From NCBI RefSeq assembly GCF_051106095.1, contig NC_135792.1, positions 13,883,501 to 13,947,500 on the forward strand: a DNA stretch of 64,000 bases, in the 5' to 3' direction. The stretch comes from Pogona vitticeps. Taxonomy: Eukaryota; Chordata; Lepidosauria; Squamata; Agamidae. The notes below the pieces were generated by a model. The model did not search any database. It saw nothing but the letters and a program-made list of their open reading frames with translations, and was not told the origin of the DNA. The position numbers and the translations under genes are program-made. Shown piece after piece: positions 1 through 10,500 of this stretch (its first letter is position 1; each line of letters begins with the position of its first letter).

Positions 1-439
1 GGACTGGATGCAGGGGAACGGAGCTCAACTCAGGTGCAAGAAGATTCAAAAGCAACTCTCTGTATGCTCCTGTCTCCAGCTCTACTGGAACCACTACATA
101 CCAGTACACATGCTCAGGCTGATTCACTAGCGGGTCAGTTCTGATACAAATAAATTATGTCTGCAGTCCTAATTAAGCACTGGTAGGAAGTGAATCTCCG
201 TGAACTCAGAAAAGGCCTAACTAGCCACTATAACTTTAGTCCCATTGGATGATGATGCATAGTTGTTTGGTCTTGGTTTTGTTTTTAAGCCAGGATAGGA
301 GCAGGAGCAGATTGGGATCAGAAGCATGGTGTGACTTGAGGGAGGCTTGGATTCATTTTGTTTTTCGACACCCTACTATTAAAACCTTTCTGTGCTTCCA
401 GTAGAATCTGTGGCAGGGACACAAACACACACAGATATA
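1..439. other. intronic DNA, nothing recognised
   Basis: This lies inside the SLC7A9 intron that follows the last visible exon. I see no exon, no LINE or SINE signature and no long frame with family resemblance. Confidence 0.5.
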
Positions 440-711
440 CCGTGTTTCCCAAAAATAAGACAGGATCTTATATTAATTTTTTGCTCTAAAAAAACGTTAG
501 GGCTTGTTTTCAGGGGATGTATTTTTTTTTCAAGTATAACAATCTACATTTATTCAAATACAGTCATGTCATCTTCTGGTTGCTGCACAAGGGTGGAGGG
601 TGGGGTTTCATTTAAATGAGGCTTATTTTTGAGGTGGGATATTACAAGCATCCTGAAAAAATCATACTAGGGCTTATTTTCAGGTTAGGTCTTATTTTCG
701 AGGAAACAGGG
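440..711. mobile_element. TA-target MITE (Tc1/mariner-like), 272 bp
   Basis: The termini are inverted repeats of about 24 bp (left CCGTGTTTCCCAAAAATAAG; right, reversed, CCTGTTTCCTCGAAAATAAG), flanked by TA at 438-439 and 712-713. The interior is full of GGCTTATTTTCAGG-type repeats and encodes nothing. TA duplication plus such termini fits a non-autonomous Tc1/mariner derivative. Confidence 0.75.
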
Positions 712-713
712 TA

Positions 714-1168
714 TGGTGGTGCCCCGCTTGATGCTTACCCCGCATTATGTTGAAATCGGTTTACGATGAGTTTTTTGCGATCGCTATTGTGATCGCAAAA
801 CGATGGTTCCAATGGGTTTTGGTTTTTTTTGCTTGACGTCGATTAGGAGCCTGCTTCGCAAACCGTTTGTTTGCTGAACAATGATTTTTCCGGCTCCGCA
901 AAATGACTTCCCTTCGTAAAATGGCTTCCCTCCCTTCGCAAAATGGCTGCCTTCCGGGCCCCTGCTTCAGAAGACAGCAATTGTAAACAGCTGATCGGCA
1001 GTTCTCTATGGGCAATCTTCACTGGACAATGAGGTATTTCCCCATTGGAATGCATTGAGCGGTTTTCAATGCATTCCAATGGGTTTTGGTTTTTTTCCGC
1101 TTGACGACGATTTCGCTTTACAGAGATTTTGCTGGAACGGATTATCATCATCAAGCAGGGCGCCATTG
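714..1168. mobile_element. TA-target MITE (Tigger-like), 455 bp
   Basis: Left end TGGTGGTGCCCCGCTTGATG pairs with the reversed right end CAATGGCGCCCTGCTTGATG; TA flanks both sides (712-713 and 1169-1170). The internal GCTTGACGACGATTTCGCTT block is typical of CAGTGGTGCCCCGC-type mariner MITEs of reptiles. It shares its left TA with the preceding MITE. Confidence 0.65.
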
Positions 1169-1170
1169 TA

Positions 1171-1943
1171 TTCACAATGGAAGGAAAGACATAATTGGTC
1201 TCAAGGGGAATTTTCCACTATACCAACCTGAATGTACTGATCCTGTCCAATTTTTAAAAATAAGTTAATTCAGACCTGGTTAGTTCTTGGATAGGAGACC
1301 ACAAGGTAACAGCTGAGCTCTGAAGATATGGCTTGGACAATATCCTTCTTTAAAATTCTTAGAGAACTACTGCTAGCCAATGTCAACAATACTGGGCTAA
1401 ATGTACCTGTTGTCTCCCAGTATATGGCAAACTCCTACATTCCTCCAGTCATGAATACCAAGCACTGTGATGTCCAGTTCTAATACAGACCATAGCTGGG
1501 TCTACCCTGAGTCTACCCTGTGACACACACATATCTGACCATGCAAGCCTCCCCTGCAATAGCTAGTTATTTTAAAAAGCCAAGCTATTCAAGCAAAAAT
1601 TACATGACAACTATCACATGTAGACTGTAATCCTGTTACACAGTTATGTAAGAAGTGTAACTTTTACTGGAGAATTACCACAAATTAAGAACTCTGTGGA
1701 TAATATCTGTTGCATACTGAGTCATGTGACTGGACATGCCACAGATAATGCTTATAGATATTTAACTATGGCAGTTCTCCACTCAAAGTTACACCTTTTG
1801 CATAACTAACAAGATTTTGGCTGTAGTATATACTGTGAATAAACACACTCAAGCATTGGTTTTAAATAAATATAGGAATATTATTTCATAAACGCTACAA
1901 AGTTTTGGGGTTTTATTGGTTTAACCCTTTAAAAGAAAAAAAG
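1171..1943. other. intronic DNA, nothing recognised
   Basis: AT-rich intron sequence between the MITE pair and the DIRS fossil. No exon-like segment of SLC7A9 (the next expected would begin TFGDRVL-like) is present, so the following exon lies outside the window. Confidence 0.5.
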
Positions 1944-4900
1944 GGTATCTGCCTGTAGCCATAGTTCTTTTAGTAGCCCTCTGCGAATCCACACAATCGG
2001 GTTGTTCTGCGCCTGTGCTGAACATCTCAGAAGTTTCTAGAGCTTAAAGATACATGATTAGTGGGACATTCCCCCGTGGAGTGCATGCTCTGCCCATCCT
2101 AGGTCCCCTCAGTTCCTGATAAATGTCCGCCAGATAAGAGAAGTATTTAAGATTAAAACATGATGGACAGAGGGGAGGATGGGTGGGATGTGTGGATTCA
2201 CAGAGGACTACTAGAAGAACTATGGTTACAGGTAGGTAACTTATTTTTCTTCTTCATGGCCTCTGAATGTACACAATTGGGTGACTAGCAAGCTCACTTA
2301 CCGGATGGTGGGATGTCACAATAAAAAGGATGCCAAGACAGCTCTTCCAAAACCAACGTCACTCCGTGCTCTGACATCTAGATGGTAATGTCTGATAAAG
2401 GTCAATGGAGTAGGCCATGTGGCCGCACGGCAGATGTGAGGGAGTTCAGTCCCACACTGGAAGGTAGTGGATGTTGACAGCGCTCTGGTGGAATGTGCTG
2501 TTAAGTGTTCAGGAGGTGATTTGCCTGATAACTTGTACGCCAATGATATAGCTTGGACAACCCATTTAGAAATAGATTGTGGGGAAGCTGGCACCCCTTT
2601 ATGAGGACCATGAAAGCATAGAAAAAGTCTGTGATTTTCTGAAAGGCTTGCTCCTGTCAATGTAGAAGGCTAGAGAGCATCTTACATCAAGTGAATGGAG
2701 CATGCACTTGAGAGGTGTTGATGGTGATGGAAAAAGAGTTGGCAGGATGATTGGTTGATTAAGGTGAAAATCAGATACAACTTTGGGTAAGAAGGAAACA
2801 TCAAAATACAAAGTGACCTTATCCGGATGGAACTGGAGGAAGGGTGGATCGGAACGGAGGGCGGCGAGTTAACTGGCTCGTTTAGCGGATGTTATTGCTA
2901 CAAGAAAGGAAGATTTCAGCGATAATAATTTGAGATTGCATGTAGACATAGGTTCAAAGGGCGGACACATAAGTATATTGAGGACAAGTTGTAGGAACCA
3001 TTGAGGGATAATACGTTGACGTGGAGGACGAATATTGTTGAGTCCCTTGAGAAATCTTTTTACAGTCGGGTGAGAAAAGAGTTTAGCTGATCTAGAGTTG
3101 GGAGGTTGATGAGCTACAATAGCTGAGATATAGACTTTCAAAGAGGAATAGGAGAGTCCAAAGTTGAACAGATGAAGGAGAAAGGTGAGTAAAGTTTTCA
3201 AGGAGACGTGTTGCAGGTAAGTTGTGTGAATCAGTGAAGAAGAGGAACGCTTACCATTTATTTTGATATAGCAGCTGGGTCAAGGGCTTTTGAGCTCGAT
3301 CAAGCACATCCTTTATGGCGGGAGTATCCTCCAGGCTGTCAGATTCAGAGATGGTATATCTGGGTGGTAGATCATTCCATCATCCTGTGTGAGAAGATTG
3401 GGGATCAGAGGGAGCCTGAATGAGTCTACTGACATCGATGTCAGGTGAGTGAACCACAGTTGCCTCGGCCACCACGGGGCAAGGAGGATTGCATTGGACT
3501 AGAACTGTCAGAGTCGGATGATAGTCCTCTGTATGAGTGGTATGGGAGGAAATAGAGTAGGTCCTTGTCTCAATCTATCATGAATGTGTCTCCAATTAAG
3601 TTCTTGTCAATACCAGCTCGGGAGCAGTAATTTTGGCATTTGCTCATGAAGCAAAAATGATCGTAGGAGTGCCCCAATGGTCGCACAAGAGATTGAAGAT
3701 TGTGTCGTTTAGAGACCATTCGTGTGTCCTCCATGTCAAGTGACTGAGGTAGTCTTCTGTGGCTATGTGGACTGCTATGGGGAAGATGTGTAGGTAACAC
3801 CATTCCCAGAGCTCGATGGTGAGGTACAGAAGGGATAAAGAATGTGTGCCTCCTTGTTCACGTAATAAAGGGCGGTAGTGTTGTCTGAGACAACCATCCT
3901 GTTATGATCAGCAGGAAGGCGTGAAAGGCTCTGATAATTGCTAAAAGTTTGAGATGATTGATGTGCAACAGTTTTTCCTGATTTGTCCATAGGCCATGAA
4001 TCTTGTGATGCAGGCAGTGTGCTCCCCAACCCAATGGGCTGGCATCGGTGGTAACTTGTATCGTCAGTTGAAGAGGCAGAAAGGGTTGTCCAACAAGTAG
4101 ATTTAGGAGAAACGTCCACCAGGTGAGTTGATGGGCTAATTCAGATGTTACCGTTAGACGCATAGATGGATGGTCTTTCATGGGATTGAATAGGGACAGG
4201 TACCATGATTGAAGCAATCTCATGTTGAGTCGAACATGTTGTATGACCGAGGTTATTGATGCCATGAGTCCAAGAAGATTTTGGACATGATGGGCTGATA
4301 CGGAGGCTAGAGATCGAAAGGGTTGAATGGCTTTTTAAAATTTGAGGAGTCTCAAGATTCATTCAGATGAAGCGACTGTGGTTATGGCTTGTTTTTGAAG
4401 AAGAAGAGAGACTTCTTCTTGAAGGATAGTAGAATATGGAGTATTTTTGATTCTTCCACTTGGTGGAGATTTAAATTCAATAAAGTAACTGTATTTGACG
4501 ATAGAGAAGACCCACTGATCGTTAGTTATAGACTGCCATGCATGAAAGAATGGGCTTAGTCTTGTGTGAAACTGAGTTGGAGAATGAAAAGATGGTAATG
4601 GGAGTTTATGGGTATTGCTTAACCTTCTTTTGAGGCCAGCAAAAGGGCTGCCAGCACTGTTGTTGTTGGTTCCGAAAGGACGATGATACCAAGGCTGAAG
4701 ATCCTTGAAAGGGTTTGTCTGATGATTGAGGTTTATCTTGTTGATATGGCTGAAATTGTTGGTATGATTGTTGATAGAATGATTGTCGTCGGTATTGTGA
4801 ATGTTGGTATTTGTCGGTCTGTTGGGTTGAGTAGGACTGGGCTCTTTTGTGTATTTTATGAAGACTTTCCATTATTTCATCCGTTTTTTGATGGAATAGT

Positions 4901-7290
4901 CTGGCTGCATCAAATGGCAGATCTTCTATTCTAGATCTGGCATCGTCTGAAAGTCCAGTAGATCAAAGCCATGCATGATGCCGTAAGGTGACAGAAGTGC
5001 ACAAGTGCACATCTTGCCACACAGCAGATGCAGCATCTGCCATGTGGCGAGATGCAATTCTTTGCTGAGTGAGTGTAGAACTTCTTTATGGGTCTTGATG
5101 GCTTCTGTTTTAATTGATTTGGGAGCTGATTCAAGTATAGGTAGAATTTTGTTCCATAGTTGTCTATGGCATGCTCCCATTGCCACTTGATAGTTTGTCA
5201 CTTGCAATATGAACGAAGTGAGGGCATAGAGTCATCTGCCAAGTATATCTAGTTTTCTTCCTTCTCTGTTTGTGGGAGTGATGGATGATTTGTTATGGGC
5301 TCTTGATTGGTTGGATTCAACTATTAATGAGTTAGGTGTAGTGTTTGGTGAGAAAGCCAGTATTGGGTCTGTGTGTCTTATAATGGTTTTCAGTGCATCT
5401 GGAAATCTGTAATGATAAGGGAGGTTTGTCCCAAGATTCTTTAATTAAATCAAGCATGGCTGGAATGAAGGTCAGACTGAGTGGAGTTGTTTTGTCTTGA
5501 TTGATGTCATCAAAGACCAAATCAGGTTTAGGTAGTGGTGGTTCCTCGATTTCAAGTTGTAGAGGACTTGGCCATTCTCATAACCTGTTGGGAGTACAAG
5601 GTAATGTCTTCTGACAGAGACAGTGGATGATTCTCATTGACATCAGAAGTCGGTGTTGGTAAGTTTGATGGGGACTCCTGTGATGTATCTGAGCCTAAGC
5701 CTTGAATAGATGAGGAGGATGAAGATGGAGATAGGTCTCGAAGTCTCGGTGTCAATGGTTGTGCAGAAGGAGGCTGAACTGTAGAAGGAAGGCATGTGGG
5801 ATGTCTTTCTGTATCGGGAGTAGGAGGAGGGGGACCTTTATAAGTAGTGGTGACTTGTAGTGATGTTTGAGGGAGACCTTTGGAAGACTGTTTGGAGCGT
5901 TTGGACTTGGAGTATTGACCAGTCATTAAGGAACATTTTAGAGTCAGTTTGGCTGGAAGAGTAGAATAGGCCGGTACCGAATGTTGAGATCGGTGTCAGT
6001 GTCGAGGGGGAGATGGAGAGAGTGACGGTGAATATTGAGATGGATATGGTAGGGTATATCGGACTCGTTTGGGTTCCTCATAATATAGTTGTTCTTGAGG
6101 ATCTTCAATTATGTAAGGATCATGTTGATAGTATCTATCTTCGTATTGTGATGATTGTGGGTAGTAGTAGTACTCCCGATGTGGGGGGTCGTACCGAGGA
6201 GGTGAGAGGTGTTTTCGTTTCTCTCGGTATTTCCTTGGAGAATAGTGTGGTGACTCAGAGCCAGAAAGCTCAATTGGAACTGCCCACCCTGATGATGCAG
6301 AGCTCAAATGGGCCGAGGCCTGGCTGGATTGCACATCAGCCAGAGAAAGACCAACACTAGGCGACAGGCTACCAGTCGAGACTGGAGCTTGGGCTGAAGG
6401 TAAAGGAGGGTCATCTCTCCCAGATGTGGACCCTGGAGCATCTCTAGATGATTCTTCCATAATGGCAGATGGAAGAGTCAGTTGTGGTGGGTCAAGATGA
6501 ATTGATTTGGAGGTCTTTTTTAATGTCATTTTGTCTTTCTTTTTAGAGGAGTCTAGAGCTCGGGTTGAGGTCTTTGATGTCGACACCGACTTCGATTTCG
6601 ATGCAGACTTCGACTTCTCCTTGGACTGAGGAGGAGCCATGGAGCTGGGAGCAGGCACGGTTGTATGTTGCCGCTCTATTTGAGGGTCCGGTGATCGTGT
6701 AGTCTCCATAGAAGCCGCAGCTGGGTTGAGAGACTTCTCCCAAAGGTCAGACCTCAATCTTTGGAGGCGAAATTTAAGGGCTCGTTTGTTAGCCTCTTGC
6801 ACGCAGCACAGGAATGGGTAGGATGTTGTTCTCCAAGGCAGAAGAGACAGCGGTCATGCCCATCAGTTAACGGGATTTTGTTAGAACAAATCACACACCG
6901 CTTGAAAGGGCCAGGAGTGGCCATAAAGCGAGAAAAATAGGAGGGGAAAAATGGTTGAGTGGGGGGGAGATAAAACATGGATAGATAAAAAATTGGAAAG
7001 AACTCACGGGAACGTCGAATAAGGTACAGTTGTAAAACAATGATGATTGAAAAGAAGTATGATTTATTAGAATGCTCTGATTGATAGAATGCTCTATGTC
7101 TCCAAAACAGGTCTGAATGACACGGCGGAAAAAAGGAACTGAGGGGACCTAGGATGGGTGGAGCATGCGCTCCACAGGAGAACGTCCCACTAATCATGTG
7201 TCTTTAAGCTCTAGAAACTTCCGAGACGTTCAGCGCAGGCGCAGAACAACCCAATTGCGTGCATTCATAGAGGGCACGAAGAACAACCAC
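1944..7290 (-). mobile_element. DIRS-type tyrosine-recombinase retrotransposon fossil
   Basis: Roughly 150-bp inverted terminal repeats (about 1955-2110 and 7130-7285) share a core including AGAAGTTTCTAGAGCTTAAA on the opposite strand. On the minus strand the parts run in DIRS order: a gag-like, Ser/Pro-rich region (5552-6802), a reverse transcriptase/RNase H region near 3570-5000 with TTDASPLGWGAH, and a tyrosine recombinase region (2316-3200) with AHSTRA and ICRAATW. An internal complementary region at about 2185-2290 matches both termini. The element is full length in architecture but broken at many points, so it is an old, dead copy. It lies antisense to nothing; it is in the same orientation as SLC7A9, inside its intron. 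Confidence 0.88.
2185..2290. repeat. DIRS internal complementary region
   Basis: The first half (to about 2235) is the reverse complement of the element's left terminus (GGATTCACAGAGGACTACTA against TAGTAGCCCTCTGCGAATCC). The second half (CATGGCCTCTGAATGTACAC) is the reverse complement of the right terminus around 7255-7280. In DIRS elements this region templates the ends during circular replication. It lies downstream of the recombinase in coding direction, where the family has it. Confidence 0.8.
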
Positions 7291-7446
7291 TCTTCTCTGC
7301 CAACAGCACCCTTCAGATGCAGCCGCTGAAGTGGGCTGTTGATTACAAAAGCTTGTGCTAAATAAGACTTTTTCTTCTTTAAAGTATCACAAAAACTTTG
7401 TTGATTTGCAGCCATTGAATCTATTCACAAAATCTTATACTCTTAC

Positions 7447-7570
7447 CACAGCGACAGCTTGAGACTGCAGGAGTTCTGTTGATGTCATAACCGTGAAATA
7501 GGAAACATTGATCAGAATGTAACAAACAGTGACGAGCGGGATTCCAATAATGATAGACAGTGGTAGATTT
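7447..7570 (-). CDS. SLC7A9: SLC7A9 coding exon 7 (TM7 and following loop)
   Basis: 124 nt, phase 2 to phase 0, acceptor CATTTAG and donor GTAAGA. Encodes [20 protein letters not shown] followed by [21 protein letters not shown], ending at the same residue as human (QAVAV). This is the last SLC7A9 exon in the window; a DIRS fossil begins about 160 bp downstream in the following intron. Confidence 0.92.
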
Positions 7571-10500
7571 CTAAATGATAAAAATAAATAATGCTATCAG
7601 TCTACATCTTAAGGCTGTTACAGCTTTTTAAAAGATCTTACTTATGTTTTAATAGTAACACATTCTGTCTTGCATCCTAGGAGTTTAAGGTATCATATGT
7701 GGATCCTTCTTGTCAGTCCTCTCAACAACCCTTGGTGATGGATCATGCTAAGAGAAAAAGAGATTCCCAAGGTTGCTTTGTGAGCTTCATGGCTCAGGAG
7801 AAAGTAGGCTGGTTTGCTCTAGCAAAGATGCTGTCTGGTTTCCATCTTTATGGACAAAACACCCCATCCCTGCAGCAGACCAAACAGTGGGTTAAATTCC
7901 CATATAGTCACCCTCTTACTCTCTTTCAGATAAGAAAGACTCAGGGCATTTTTGCAATATCTGTTTTATGTATAATTCTTCCAGCAAAGCAAAAGTGGAA
8001 GTAAGTACCAGGGACTTCGACAATTCAGTCATTCGTGTTCAGTGCACCTTCAACCAAGTCTGCTCTCTCTGCAAACTGTATCATGCCACATCATTAGAAT
8101 CCACTAGTGTTCTTCATACCTGATTCAGGCAGGTCTTTTTGATTAAATATATTAACAGACCGAGTTACAGACATGGTTCTGACTCCTGTCCTCTGAAGAT
8201 GGCGGCCATAGAGATTGGTGAAACGTTAGGAAGAAAACCTTAAGAACACGGCCAAACAGCCTGGAAAACCCACAACAATCATCGGATCCCAGCCATGAAA
8301 GCCTTCGAGAATACATTAAATATAGTAACTTAGTTGATTTACCATCATTGTGGAAAAAGCCTATGCTTACCTTTCAATGAACCAATTGCCAAATAAAGCA
8401 AGCCCTGCCCCATCCCACCCACATGAGATGACATAGGTAAAGGTAAAGGTTCCCCTTGACATTTAGTCCAATCGTCCCCGATTCTAGGGGGCACTGCTCA
8501 TCCCCATTTCCAAACCATAGAGCCAGTGTTTGTCTGAAGACAATCTTCCGTGGTCACGTGGCCAGCACGACTAGACATGGAACGCCATGACCTTCCAACT
8601 GAGATGGTACCTATTTATCTACTCACATTTTTACATGCTTTCGAACTGCTAGGTTGGCAGGAGGGATGACATAACATGACATAAATGTGCACGTTAAGAG
8701 CATTGACTAAATGTCAAACCTGGTTTTTGCCCTACACAACTACATATAATAAGAAAGTGTTTTTTTACTGGCTTACTTTGGGATGGGCAACATGCAGCTC
8801 TGCTACATACACACCAACATTGTTCAATTTTAGGGGAAGCAAAAAATTGTGTGGGTTTTTTTTTGTTATTATTTTTGCTTCACTTGCTCAGAAGGCCCCC
8901 TCCTTCCCCTCCCAGCAAGTGTAAGAGTCATTCTGCCCATGTTTTGAAGGTCCCTTAGCAGGCCTGAGACCCTCCTACCCCTCACTTTGAAATAAATGTT
9001 TTTACATTTTTGGCCACTGGATAATGCGAGAGGGCTTTTTCAGTTAAAACACAATTTTCAGAAAATTAAACCATTTTTCAATCTTTTTGGCCATATCCTC
9101 CCTTCTTTGGACCATCTGCCTTGGGATTACAGATACTGGGCAGCCAATAAATCTGAAAAATGGCTTTAGGGCCTCCTAAGGTGCCTCAGCCCTGGCTTAC
9201 ACACTTTTTTCCTTACCTGTAAGGATCCTTAAGCTCCTCTGTAATATAATTGAGCTGATTCCTAGGAAAAAAAGGAAGCACCAAAACATTACATGTTACT
9301 GGACACTAACTTAGGAGGTAACTCCTTTCAGCCCATGGAGGTTCTTTTTTGTTTGTATTTTGAAACAAATACATATTAGGCTATGAGTTCAGTATTTCCA
9401 GTACCCCCCCCCCCCAAAAAAAGTAGAACCTCACAAGATTAGACCCAAGGCATTCTGTTCCTCCAGTAGCCAACTGGATGTCTGCAGGAAGCCCTCAAGT
9501 AGACACCAAGTACAACCACACCCTCTCAGACATGTTTTCCTGGCAATGGGTATTAAGCATATTAATTGTAATAAGGTATAATATTATTCATAATAGTAAT
9601 GTTTAGAAACTTATATCCCTCCCTTCTGATGCAAATTGTTCCAGTGATGGGTAACTGTTATTTTTGTGTATTTTTATGTTAAGTCATTGCTCTTTTCTGG
9701 AAGGGAAAAGCAGGGTAAATATATACTTTTATGTATATGTGAGTAAATTGTGTGATTCGTTTATTGGACTCCTTTAAAAATTGGAAAAAACACTAGTTTT
9801 TTACCTGTTTTGGCCTTCATCAGGCTGAGCTCCACTGGGCATATATGCTTGCTAGTTTTCATTGTTAAAAGCAAGCTTCAAAATGAAGCTGCAAGATCAG
9901 CTCAGGGGGGTAGGTTTCATGATGCCTGTGGGCATTGTATGCAAGGAATGTTTGAGCATTCAATGATGTGATTCCCCCCCCCTTGCATCCTTCAGTGCAG
10001 TCTCAGCTGGTACAACCCACAAGCCAGACCTAGGCTTCATATCTCTCTGAGAATTATTCTGTTAATCTTTATCAGTTATGCAATCTGTGCTCTTGGGTCA
10101 GAAAGATCCAGCTCAGAAGATGCTGTCAAATTCATTGCAGGCTTCACATTTGGGGGGGGGGGGGGGGAATCAATTTTAAGATCTACCCTTTGACTCACAC
10201 TGGACAGACTTCCAAGTCATTATCCTTTATCCCACCTTTGTCTTTTCCTGCATCGGGAATATCACATGTGAAATGCCAGAGCTTATATAAGAACCCAGTT
10301 TCTACATCTGAAATCAAGTCAGACTGGCAGGTATTTAGGAAAATGGAAATTGATTATTCCCTTTCAGTGCCACATTATTAGCTGAAATGGTGAAGTCATT
10401 GAAGCAAGCAAATAACGCAGGAATGATGACACGCCCTTCTCAATTTGGTTAGCTTGAGTCAGTCGCAAGGTTAGATATCTACCTAGATGTTTTTCAGAGA

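Larger units (their letters stand above)
7571..9216. other. SLC7A9 intron
   Basis: Contains the Penelope-like fragment (8160-8316) and a SINE (8434-8663). The rest (7571-8159, 8664-9216) shows homopolymer runs only and no recognisable gene or repeat. Confidence 0.6.

Noticed and set aside
761-1175. Open frames of 84 and 110 codons on the minus strand
   Set aside because: They lie wholly inside a TA-target MITE and show only its repeat blocks; no protein family resemblance.
6013-6360. 115-codon plus-strand frame in the DIRS region
   Set aside because: It is the antisense shadow of the Ser/Pro-rich gag-like region of the DIRS fossil.
1-7446. Search for further SLC7A9 exons (TM8-TM12)
   Set aside because: No minus-strand segment resembling the next expected exon with splice sites was found; the remaining exons should lie outside the window.
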